Source: an uncultured Selenomonadaceae bacterium
Lineage (GTDB): Bacteria; Bacillota; Negativicutes; Selenomonadales; Selenomonadaceae
NCBI GenBank assembly: GCA_905235425.1
Contig: CAJOKY010000129.1
Span: 1 to 6,575, forward strand
Length of the DNA: 6,575 bases
Direction: 5' to 3'
Shown: positions 1 to 6,393 of the stretch, piece after piece
How positions within the stretch are numbered: position 1 is the stretch's first letter
Layout: every line of letters begins with the position of its first letter
Notes under the pieces: generated by a model
Databases searched by the model: none
Seen by the model: only the letters and a program-made list of their open reading frames with translations
Told to the model about the DNA's origin: nothing
Made by a program: the position numbers and the translations under genes

Positions 1-1713
1 GTGACAGTAGGCGACGTGATAAAAATTCCTGCAGGCGTTAAGCATACAATTTACGCCGTAACAGATTTAAAAGTTATCGAGGTGCAGATTGGCGACGTTA
101 GCGTTGAAGATAAAATTTTGCACAAAGAGAAAAAAATTATAATTGCAAAATTACGCGCAGGTTTAGGTAATCAGCTTTTCCAATATGCTATTGCACGTTG
201 CATTGCTCACAAACGCAATGCCGAATTAAAGCTTGACACGACTTATTGGGATTTACGTCCCGATAAACATCACAATTACTATAAACTTAACAATTTTAAC
301 ATAAAAGAAAATTTTGCGACGCCGGAAGAAATTCAATCTGCGACGCCGGTAAATGAACCTTCAGACGCAGGAGGAATTTTTGTACCTGAAATTCTCAATT
401 CGCCGCCTAATATCACTTTATCAGGATTTTGGCAGAATGAAAAATATTTTGCCGAGATAAGAGATATTTTGCTTGAAGAATTTACTTTGAAAAATCCTTT
501 AGGTAAAAATTCTGCCGAGTGGCGTGAAAAAATCCTTAATGCAAACTGCGCGGTTTGTATTCATGTTCGTCACGGAGATTTTCTTACTTATGGATATAGA
601 AACGGTTACGGTTTATTGTCGCCCGAATACTTTATTAAATGCGTTGAAGAACTGCGAAAAGATTTTCCCGACATTACGGTTTTTGTCTTTTCTGACGACT
701 TAGAATGGTGCAAGGAAAATTTGAAATTTAATGTGCCGACGGAATTTGTAGAAGGTTGCGAGCATTCTTTTGAAGAGTTATATCTTATGAGCCTTTGTAA
801 GCACAACATAATTTCAAGCAGTACTTTTGCATGGTGGGGCGCATGGCTTAATCAAAATCCCGACAAAAAAGTTTTAGTCCCTTATCCTTGGCTTAAACAT
901 AATCCTAAAGCCGATACTGTGTCTGAAAGTTGGATAAAAATTCCTAATGATTATCCTTCATGGACACCGCCGATGCTTTCCGTAATAGTTTATGTCGCCA
1001 ATAAACATTTTGAAATGCCCGTAACTTTGAAAAATGTTTTATCTCAAACCTTTAAAGACTGCGAATTAATTTTTATTACTCCTTCCAAAGGCGGCAGTGA
1101 AAAAGTTTCTAGAGCCAAATTAGACGGAATTAAGGTCGCCCAATTAACGGTAAATAACTTTGCAAATAAATCTGAATCATTTAATAAGGGCTTAAGCATA
1201 GCACGCGGCGATTATGTTTTGTTTTTAACTGACAAAAATTTTATTGCCGAATATACAGCTCAATTCCTTCAGTCTACTTGTGACGGCGTTATATTTACTT
1301 ATGCCGACAATCGTCGAACTCATTTAACATACGCGAATTTTTTAAGCTACCTTCCCGATATACTTTGCTCCATACAACATTTTGAAGAAGTGGACGACGG
1401 CGATTTTGCAATAAACGAATTACCCGACAAAAAATTTTCATTGAATGTCGACGCGGCGCTTAAAGATTTGCCGCACATGGCGGAAGTGAATATTCCCGCC
1501 GACCAAAAATTAATAGCGTTGGCTACGAAGGGGATTAACAATTTTCTCAGCACAAAGTTTTTCAAGCGCAAATTTTTAGTTGAAAATCAAATAAAGTTCA
1601 AAGAAAAAGCGGGGGGGGGTATGGACGCGGAATTACTTTTCCTTGTCGAGGCATTTTTGGCTACGGAAAAAATTACGTTCGTGCCGCAACCTTTTGGCGG
1701 ACGGCTTAAATAA
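1..1713 (+). CDS. Cupin-tail / GT11 fucosyltransferase-like / GT2-like fusion protein, 5' end outside window
   Basis: This reading frame is open at the left edge, so it is probably partial. Residues about 1-38 match the C-terminal half of a small sugar-isomerase-type cupin (GDVIKIPAGVKHTI, then VIEVQIGD). A complete cupin needs more sequence upstream, so I do not trust the GTG at base 1 as the start. Residues about 46-320 are a GT11 domain, the family of alpha-1,2-fucosyltransferases using GDP-fucose: GLGNQLFQYA at 54-63, HVRHGDF at 188-194, FSDD at 230-233 and STFAWWGAWL at 274-283. Residues about 325-570 resemble a GT2 (GT-A fold) glycosyltransferase, with LSVIVYV at 326-332 and NKGLSIARGDYVLFL at 395-409, but the acidic donor-binding motifs are degraded. 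It probably acts in the cytoplasm on surface glycan precursors. No ATG or ribosome site marks a separate start for the GT11 part. A G9 run lies at codons 537-540. The acceptor and exact sugar cannot be read from sequence. Confidence 0.85.
   Translation: MTVGDVIKIPAGVKHTIYAVTDLKVIEVQIGDVSVEDKILHKEKKIIIAKLRAGLGNQLFQYAIARCIAHKRNAELKLDTTYWDLRPDKHHNYYKLNNFNIKENFATPEEIQSATPVNEPSDAGGIFVPEILNSPPNITLSGFWQNEKYFAEIRDILLEEFTLKNPLGKNSAEWREKILNANCAVCIHVRHGDFLTYGYRNGYGLLSPEYFIKCVEELRKDFPDITVFVFSDDLEWCKENLKFNVPTEFVEGCEHSFEELYLMSLCKHNIISSSTFAWWGAWLNQNPDKKVLVPYPWLKHNPKADTVSESWIKIPNDYPSWTPPMLSVIVYVANKHFEMPVTLKNVLSQTFKDCELIFITPSKGGSEKVSRAKLDGIKVAQLTVNNFANKSESFNKGLSIARGDYVLFLTDKNFIAEYTAQFLQSTCDGVIFTYADNRRTHLTYANFLSYLPDILCSIQHFEEVDDGDFAINELPDKKFSLNVDAALKDLPHMAEVNIPADQKLIALATKGINNFLSTKFFKRKFLVENQIKFKEKAGGGMDAELLFLVEAFLATEKITFVPQPFGGRLK
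1381..1713 (+). repeat. 3' segment shared with the downstream paralogue (copy 1)
   Basis: This segment aligns without gaps to 2969-3301. By hand count there are about 40 mismatches in 333 bases (roughly 88% identity), with only 17 in the last 213 bases (about 92%). Many synonymous positions are unchanged. By contrast, the conserved GT11 motif GLGNQLF[QK]YA is encoded with 11 differences in 30 bases. The uneven divergence suggests conversion or recombination between the two copies. Confidence 0.85.
1611..1619 (+). repeat. Homopolymer run of nine G inside the glycosyltransferase gene
   Basis: Nine consecutive G bases lie within codons 537-540 (Ala-Gly-Gly-Gly), just before MDAELLF. The paralogue at 3199-3207 has the same nine positions but is interrupted by a T (GGGGGTGGG). 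A run this long can slip during replication. Gain or loss of one G would replace the last 30 residues, including Asp542 in the position of the GT2 catalytic acidic motif. The run is in frame as given. Confidence 0.85.
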
Positions 1714-1732
1714 TTTTTGAAAGGATTTTTAC

Positions 1733-3301
1733 ATGGTAATAGTACAAATAGCCGGCGGACTCGGCAACCAACTCTTTAAATACGCATTCAGCAGAATGCT
1801 TGCGCTAAAGATGAATACTGAATTGAAGTTTGATCTGTCGCTTTGTGAAAAAAATAAAAACTCGCATCATGAATGGTATCAGCTGAGCGCATATAATATT
1901 CCGCAAAATTTTGCCACGCCGGAGGAACTTGCAAGTATTAATGAAAACGATTGGGTAATTTTAGATGGTCTCCCTAAAAATATACGTTTAACCGACAATA
2001 TTTACATACAAGGATCATGGTTGCAACAGGAAATTTTTTTTATTGAGATAGCAGATATTGTGCGTCGGGAAGTCACGTTAAAAAATCCTTTGACTAAAGT
2101 TGCTTCCGAATGGGCAGAAAAAATTCTTTCCGCCGATTGTCCCGTATCATTGCATATTCGTTTAGGCGATTATCTTTCACCGGCATGGAGAACCGGGGGC
2201 GGAATGTTGTTACCGTGTGATTACTTTGATAAATGCATTGTAGCATTAAAAAATTTTTCACCTTCCTTGACGCTGTTTGTTTTTTCTGATGATATAAAAT
2301 GGGCTAAGGAAAATTTAAAGTTCGACTTTCCAACGCATTTTATTGAAGGTTGTGAATGTGCTCATGAAGAAATGCACCTAATGAGTCTTTGTAAACACAA
2401 TATCATACCGATGAGTTCGTTTGCTTGGTGGGGCGCGTGGCTTAATCAAAATCCCGACAAAAAAGTTTTTATACCGGAATGGTACAACTGCAACATGGTA
2501 AACAATATGGTTAAGGTGCCGCTTGATCCGAATAAAAGACCGATTATAGAGTTACCGCCATTACTTTCCGTCGTGATTTATGTTGAAAATGATTATATTC
2601 TTTTGGAAAGAATTTTGCAGGGAATTTTGATTCAGCCAAAAAGTAACTGCGAAATAATTTTAGTTGACGCCTCGACAGATGACAGCCGAAATATTTGTCG
2701 AAAGTACGCCACAATTAAAAATGTCACTGTGTTGACTGTTCCCCGCTTTATAAACAAATTTTCGGCTTGGAACAAAGGCTTAGAAGTAGCACGCGGCGAT
2801 TATGTTTTATTTTTATCCGGTAAAGATATACTCTTGCCGCATGCAGAAAAAATACTCACCTACATTTGTCAAGATTTTTTTGAAAGATATGCGCAAGGTC
2901 AAGTAAATTATGCCACTTATGAAACTTATGACGAATCATTTCCCAATATAATTTGCGCCACTCAAAAATTTGAAGAAGTGGACGGCGGCAATTTTACAAT
3001 AAACGAATTACCCGACACAAAATTTTCATTAAAAACAGATCAGCCTTTTAAAGATTTGCCAAAAACTATGGAAGTGAATATTCTCGCCGACCAAAAATTA
3101 ATGGCGTTGGCTACGAAGGGGATTAATAATTTTCTCAGCACAAAGTTTTTCAAGCGCAAATTTTTAGTTGATAATAAAATCTGGTTCAAAGAAAACGCGG
3201 GGGTGGGTATGGACGCGGAATTACTCTTCCTCGTCGATACGTTTTTGGCTACGGAAAAAATTATCTTCGTGCCGCAACCTTTCGGCGGACGGCTTAAATA
3301 A
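1733..3301 (+). CDS. GT11 fucosyltransferase-like / GT2-like two-domain glycosyltransferase
   Basis: This complete 522-residue paralogue of the preceding gene lacks the cupin part. The ATG start has a GAAAGGA ribosome site at 1719-1725, and the gap to the upstream stop is 19 bp, so the two are almost certainly co-transcribed. Residues 1-265 form the GT11 domain: GGLGNQLFKYA at 8-18, HIRLGDY at 141-147, FSDD at 184-187 and SSFAWWGAWL at 228-237. Residues about 277-522 are GT2-like: LSVVIYV at 278-284, VDASTDDS at 311-318 (the nucleotide-binding acidic motif, better kept than in the first copy), NKGLEVARGDYVLFL at 347-361, then SGKD where a DxD motif would be expected. The end, GMDAELLF and FVPQPFGGRLK, resembles the acidic-motif region and tail of GT2 enzymes. 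It probably transfers fucose or a related sugar, and possibly a second sugar, during surface polysaccharide or protein glycosylation. No membrane segment or signal peptide is seen. Confidence 0.88.
   Translation: MVIVQIAGGLGNQLFKYAFSRMLALKMNTELKFDLSLCEKNKNSHHEWYQLSAYNIPQNFATPEELASINENDWVILDGLPKNIRLTDNIYIQGSWLQQEIFFIEIADIVRREVTLKNPLTKVASEWAEKILSADCPVSLHIRLGDYLSPAWRTGGGMLLPCDYFDKCIVALKNFSPSLTLFVFSDDIKWAKENLKFDFPTHFIEGCECAHEEMHLMSLCKHNIIPMSSFAWWGAWLNQNPDKKVFIPEWYNCNMVNNMVKVPLDPNKRPIIELPPLLSVVIYVENDYILLERILQGILIQPKSNCEIILVDASTDDSRNICRKYATIKNVTVLTVPRFINKFSAWNKGLEVARGDYVLFLSGKDILLPHAEKILTYICQDFFERYAQGQVNYATYETYDESFPNIICATQKFEEVDGGNFTINELPDTKFSLKTDQPFKDLPKTMEVNILADQKLMALATKGINNFLSTKFFKRKFLVDNKIWFKENAGVGMDAELLFLVDTFLATEKIIFVPQPFGGRLK
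2969..3301 (+). repeat. 3' segment shared with the upstream paralogue (copy 2)
   Basis: This is the gap-free partner of 1381-1713 at a constant offset of 1588 bases, continuing to the identical stop codon. A second conserved patch encodes WWGAWLNQNPDKKV (2426-2467 against 832-873) with one mismatch in 42 bases. Between these patches the genes differ much more. Confidence 0.85.
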
Positions 3302-3338
3302 TTTTGAATAAAAATTTTTTAATGTATGAAAATTTTTC

Positions 3339-3368
3339 TTGTAATATGCCGCGCCGTTATGTTATTAT
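3339..3368 (+). promoter_or_regulatory. Candidate sigma-70-type promoter for the EIIA gene
   Basis: A TTGTAA -35-like box at 3339-3344 and a TATTAT -10-like box at 3363-3368 are 18 bp apart. A TG at 3360-3361 gives an extended -10. Transcription would begin near 3375, leaving a leader of only about 20 bases with the GGAGG ribosome site (3378-3382) almost at its 5' end. The rest of the 92-bp gap after the glycosyltransferase is AT-rich, with no GC-rich terminator hairpin. Confidence 0.5.
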
Positions 3369-3393
3369 AAATAAAAAGGAGGCGGATTTTTAA

Positions 3394-3762
3394 ATGGGAG
3401 TTATTAAGTACGAAGTTACAATTACCGAAGTTGGCAAAGATGCACAACGTTTTTTGGATACTAACAGCAGTTTTATTTTAATGGATGAGAAAATCCATCC
3501 CAATCTTAAAGATATGGTTGTACGCCACACGGTCGGAACATTGGAAGGCGAAATTGCGGTAGGCGATAAATTGCAGGTCGGCAACTCCGATTTTGTTGTA
3601 ACGAAGGTCGGCGAAAACGTCAATAAAGATTTGGCAAACGGCGGACACTGCACCGTTGTCATAAACAAAGAAGGCACTATGCCCGGTCAAGTTTCCGTTA
3701 AAGGAAAAATTATGCCGCGACTTCGCATTAATAACATTGTAGCGTTTTATACTGCAGATTAG
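3394..3762 (+). CDS. PTS glucitol/sorbitol-type EIIA component, isolated
   Basis: This 122-residue protein has the length and pattern of the glucitol/sorbitol EIIA family (SrlB/GutB in E. coli). Shared features are a start like IKYEVTITEVG, then a stretch with VVRHTVGTLEGEI, VGDKLQVG, VTKVGENVNKDL, GGHCTVV and PGQVSVKG. His45 aligns with the family's phosphorylated histidine (His43 in the E. coli protein, by my recollection). In the family, HPr passes phosphate to EIIA, which passes it to EIIB/EIIC during sugar uptake. No EIIB, EIIC, sorbitol-6-phosphate dehydrogenase or regulator lies nearby, so the partner is either elsewhere or absent. The protein is soluble, with no signal or membrane segment. 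The ATG follows GGAGG at 3378-3382 by 11 bases. The family call is firm; a sorbitol role here is not. Confidence 0.85.
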   Translation: MGVIKYEVTITEVGKDAQRFLDTNSSFILMDEKIHPNLKDMVVRHTVGTLEGEIAVGDKLQVGNSDFVVTKVGENVNKDLANGGHCTVVINKEGTMPGQVSVKGKIMPRLRINNIVAFYTAD

Positions 3763-3779
3763 GTTTTAGGGGCGGGCTT

Positions 3780-3813
3780 TTAGGTTAGTGGCGATAATTT
3801 CCACTGTTCCTAA
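3780..3813 (+). other. Imperfect hairpin downstream of the EIIA gene
   Basis: TTAGG (3780-3784) pairs with CCTAA (3809-3813), and AGTGG (3787-3791) with CCACT (3801-3805), around a 9-base loop with a small internal bulge. It lies 18 bases after the stop, where a terminator would be expected, but no T run follows. It could be a weak attenuator, an RNA-stabilising structure or chance. A direct TTTTAGG repeat at 3764-3770 and 3778-3784 overlaps its left arm. Confidence 0.35.
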
Positions 3814-3823
3814 TCCTTAAAAC

Positions 3824-3852
3824 TTGACAGAAATAAATCTAAAAATTAAAAT
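3824..3852 (+). promoter_or_regulatory. Near-consensus sigma-70-type promoter for the beta-helix protein gene
   Basis: A perfect TTGACA -35 box at 3824-3829 is followed after exactly 17 bases by TAAAAT at 3847-3852, five of six matches to the -10 consensus. The predicted start near 3859 gives a leader of about 45 bases. That leader contains the palindrome GCTTTAAAGC (3870-3879) and an AAGGAG ribosome site (3890-3895), 8 bases before the ATG. This is the strongest promoter in the window and implies that the gene is transcribed on its own at a high level. Confidence 0.75.
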
Positions 3853-3903
3853 TTCTCCAATCTTGTAAAGCTTTAAAGCATTGCATAGAAAGGAGATTTT
3901 TTA

Positions 3904-6321
3904 ATGGACAATGACAATATGCTTATAATGACACCTCCCGACGGTGAAGGTGGCGGAACTCCTCCCGACGGTTTTGGAGGTGGCGGCGAATTTGGCGGCG
4001 GAACTCCTCCCGACGGTTTTGGTGGCGGCGGAGATTTTGGCGGCGGCAGTTCAAGTTCGGCAAGTTGGAGCGGCGCGACGGAAATTACTTCGGCTTTGAC
4101 TTCAGATAACCCTGTTTTTAATTCCACGTCAAGCGGTCAAAATGCCGTACTTGTCAACACGTCCGACGCGGTTGTTTTAAATAATCCTACCGTTACAAAA
4201 ACCGGCGGCGACAGTGCAGGCGACAATGAAAGTTTTTACGGCACAAACTCCGCTGTAATGGTAAAAGGCGGCTCAACTACGACGATTAACGGCGGCAACA
4301 TTACCAGTGACGCGGAAGGCGCCAACGCGGTATTTTCGTATGGCGGCAACGGCGGTCAAAACGGCGCGGCAGGTGACGGTACGACCGTTAATATTTCCAA
4401 TACGAATATTAAGACGACGGGCAACGGTTCAGGCGGCATTATGACTACCGGCGGCGGAAATACGAATGCCTATAACCTTGTTGTTGAAACAAACGGTCAA
4501 TCTTCAGCCGCTATTCGTACGGATCGCGGCGGCGGCACGGTAAACGTAACAGGCGGCTCGTACACTTCAAACGGTCTCGGTTCACCGGCAATTTATTCTA
4601 CTGCCGCAGTTACCGTAAATGACGCGACGTTGACTTCCAATCTTTCTGAAGGCGTCTGCATTGAAGGCTTAAATTCTGTCACGCTTAACAACTGTACTTT
4701 GAACGCGAATAACACGCAGACAAACGGTCAGGCGTCTTTCTTTGATACGGTAATGATTTATCAATCAATGTCCGGCGATTCATCAGAAGGTACGTCGACT
4801 TTCACAATGAACGGCGGCACGATTAACAGTCAATCCGGTCACGTCTTTCATGTCACAAATACCGGCGCCGTAATAAATTTGAACGGCGTCACGATTAACA
4901 ACACCGATGCGGACGGCGTACTGTTAAGCGTATGTGCGGACGGTTGGAGCGGCGCGTCAAATGTTGCTACGGTAAATGCAAGCGGTCAAACTTTAAACGG
5001 CAATATTTTGGTCGGTGACGATTCAAGATTGACTTTGAATTTGATTAACGGAGCGAGATTTTACGGCGATATAAGCGGCATTATTACCGATGCAAGCGGC
5101 TTAGTTGTTTCTTCAGAAATTGGAAACGTTTCCGTGTCGCTTGACGAGTCCAGTAAATGGTATCTTACCGGCAATACTTACCTCAGTTCTTTTGAAGGTA
5201 ATGTAGCAAACATAATTAACAACGGATTTTCTGTGTACGTCAATAATAATATTTTAGAAGGGACGACAGATTACATGGAAGAGACTTTACCATCCGGCTT
5301 GACTTTCAACGAAGATCAAACCGTTATAACTGCGTCAACAGATTTCACCGGCGTGGTTGATTTGAATAATTATCCTAACGTAAAAACTTTTGACGCGTCT
5401 CAATCTGCAAACGGCGTCTCGGTACTTGGCAATTCGCAGGATAATAACATTTCCGGCGGTCAAAGCAGTAGTATTCTTTTCGGTTCAAACGGAAACAATA
5501 TTTTGACAGGCGGCGCGGCAAGAGATCAATTTTGGTTCACGGGCTTAGGTAATGATACCGTTACAAACTTTGTCATTGGCAATGGCGATACTTCGGACGT
5601 CGTGACTTTCTACGGTATTGAAATCGGCAACATTTCTCGTCAAGGTTCGCAGTTAAATTTTGTGTATGATAACGGTACGTCAATGAAACTACAGACAAAT
5701 ACAGAAGACGGCAACAGTTTAGTCTTGTATTCGCTTGACGGATCTATAGGTTATGGCGCGAAAATCGGCAATGACTATGAAACAAGTTTAAACTTTGATT
5801 TAGATGTGAACTATTATCGCCTCAGCGGCACGGACGGCACTTTGTATGTAAACTTCGACACGTATAAAGAAATTTGGCTCAGCAATGACGCAGGGCAATA
5901 TTACTTCGGCATTAAAAATGTTGTTGCCAATAACGCGGGAGAAAATGTCATCGGCGGAAATGAAGAAAGCAATTTGATTGTCGGAGGCAGCGGCGGAAAT
6001 TCACTTTGGGGCGGCGCAGATAATGTAGCTGATACTTTACAAGGCGGCGACGGTCACAATCTGTTTTGGTACGGCTTGAATGAAGGCAACGATATTATTA
6101 CCAATGCTAAAGAAGGTGACATTGTTTATCTTTATGACAGTACTCTTGACAACATTGCCTCAGCGCCGATTGACGCGGAAAAAATTACCGTGTCATTTAA
6201 TGACGGCAGTAACGTGACTATACAAAATTCAAGCACAATTACGCCGACTTTCCAACTTGCCGGCGGCGAACAGTACAATTACAATCGCGCTACAGGTACG
6301 TGGCAAGAGCTTTCTAATTAG
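3904..6321 (+). CDS. Large Gly/Asn-rich beta-helix protein with RTX-like C-terminal modules, probably secreted adhesin-like
   Basis: This is an 805-residue protein. Residues 10-48 are a Pro/Gly linker-like stretch of three TPPDG-type repeats. Residues about 58-440 have the regular T/N/G-rich short-strand pattern of right-handed parallel beta-helix proteins (for example VNISNTNIKTTGNGSGGI, FTMNGGTINSQSG, VINLNGVTINN). Residues about 504-606 and 679-775 are two related modules: Gly/Asn-rich RTX-like runs (GNNILTGG; GGSGGNSLWGG), then FWFTG or FWYG, then GND, then a TN segment, ending in a strand before DGT/DGS. True RTX nonapeptides are degenerate, so calcium binding is uncertain. There is no N-terminal signal peptide and no anchor motif, which fits type I secretion using an uncleaved C-terminal signal. 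No transporter gene is in view. A role in adhesion or as a surface matrix is inference. The start is set by AAGGAG 8 bases upstream. Confidence 0.8.
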   Translation: MDNDNMLIMTPPDGEGGGTPPDGFGGGGEFGGGTPPDGFGGGGDFGGGSSSSASWSGATEITSALTSDNPVFNSTSSGQNAVLVNTSDAVVLNNPTVTKTGGDSAGDNESFYGTNSAVMVKGGSTTTINGGNITSDAEGANAVFSYGGNGGQNGAAGDGTTVNISNTNIKTTGNGSGGIMTTGGGNTNAYNLVVETNGQSSAAIRTDRGGGTVNVTGGSYTSNGLGSPAIYSTAAVTVNDATLTSNLSEGVCIEGLNSVTLNNCTLNANNTQTNGQASFFDTVMIYQSMSGDSSEGTSTFTMNGGTINSQSGHVFHVTNTGAVINLNGVTINNTDADGVLLSVCADGWSGASNVATVNASGQTLNGNILVGDDSRLTLNLINGARFYGDISGIITDASGLVVSSEIGNVSVSLDESSKWYLTGNTYLSSFEGNVANIINNGFSVYVNNNILEGTTDYMEETLPSGLTFNEDQTVITASTDFTGVVDLNNYPNVKTFDASQSANGVSVLGNSQDNNISGGQSSSILFGSNGNNILTGGAARDQFWFTGLGNDTVTNFVIGNGDTSDVVTFYGIEIGNISRQGSQLNFVYDNGTSMKLQTNTEDGNSLVLYSLDGSIGYGAKIGNDYETSLNFDLDVNYYRLSGTDGTLYVNFDTYKEIWLSNDAGQYYFGIKNVVANNAGENVIGGNEESNLIVGGSGGNSLWGGADNVADTLQGGDGHNLFWYGLNEGNDIITNAKEGDIVYLYDSTLDNIASAPIDAEKITVSFNDGSNVTIQNSSTITPTFQLAGGEQYNYNRATGTWQELSN
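3931..4047 (+). repeat. In-frame 45-bp direct repeats encoding a Pro/Gly-rich segment
   Basis: There are two full 45-bp units (3958-4002 and 4003-4047), each encoding TPPDGFGGGG[ED]FGGG, preceded by a short 27-bp unit (3931-3957) encoding TPPDGEGGG. Copies are nearly identical in DNA. Because units are multiples of three bases, copy-number change would lengthen or shorten the N-terminal segment without a frameshift. Confidence 0.9.
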
Positions 6322-6331
6322 TAATGTAACA

Positions 6332-6387
6332 GGGATTAGGGATTAGGGATTAGGGATTAGGGATTAGGGATCAGGGAGCAGGGAGTA
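6332..6387 (+). repeat. Heptamer array A, GGGATTA x8
   Basis: Eight tandem 7-bp units start 10 bases after the stop codon of the beta-helix gene. The first five are perfect GGGATTA (6332-6366). The last three drift: GGGATCA, GGGAGCA, GGGAGTA. Every unit keeps GGG, giving eight G-triplets with 4-base loops on the plus strand, a G-quadruplex-compatible pattern. Confidence 0.95.
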
Positions 6388-6393
6388 GTTAAA

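Noticed and set aside
606..809. Minus-strand open frame of 67 codons inside the first glycosyltransferase
   Set aside because: It lies wholly opposite a clear GT11 domain, has no recognisable motif, and shows no reason to override the plus-strand gene.
1347..1571. Minus-strand open frame of 74 codons
   Set aside because: It is antisense to the GT2-like domain, with low-complexity Ser/Asn content typical of a shadow frame.
3302..3340. Intrinsic terminator after the second glycosyltransferase
   Set aside because: The A and T runs could pair weakly, but there is no GC-rich stem followed by a T run.
3390..3690. Two minus-strand open frames opposite the EIIA gene
   Set aside because: The plus strand encodes a recognisable complete protein with a ribosome site. 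The antisense frames have no family features.
3809..3816. CCTAATCC as an inverted outlying copy of heptamer array A
   Set aside because: Eight bases in an AT-rich gap can match by chance. There is no tandem context, and it already forms part of the local hairpin.
3873..4127. Minus-strand Pro-rich frame (PPPPKPSGG repeats)
   Set aside because: It is the complement of the Gly-rich 45-bp repeats. The repeats look protein-like on both strands, but only the plus strand has a promoter, ribosome site and long frame.
6332..6387. Telomere-like repeat, because GGGATTA resembles TTAGGG
   Set aside because: It is internal, short, drifts at one end, and sits between bacterial genes. The resemblance is to G-rich repeats in general.
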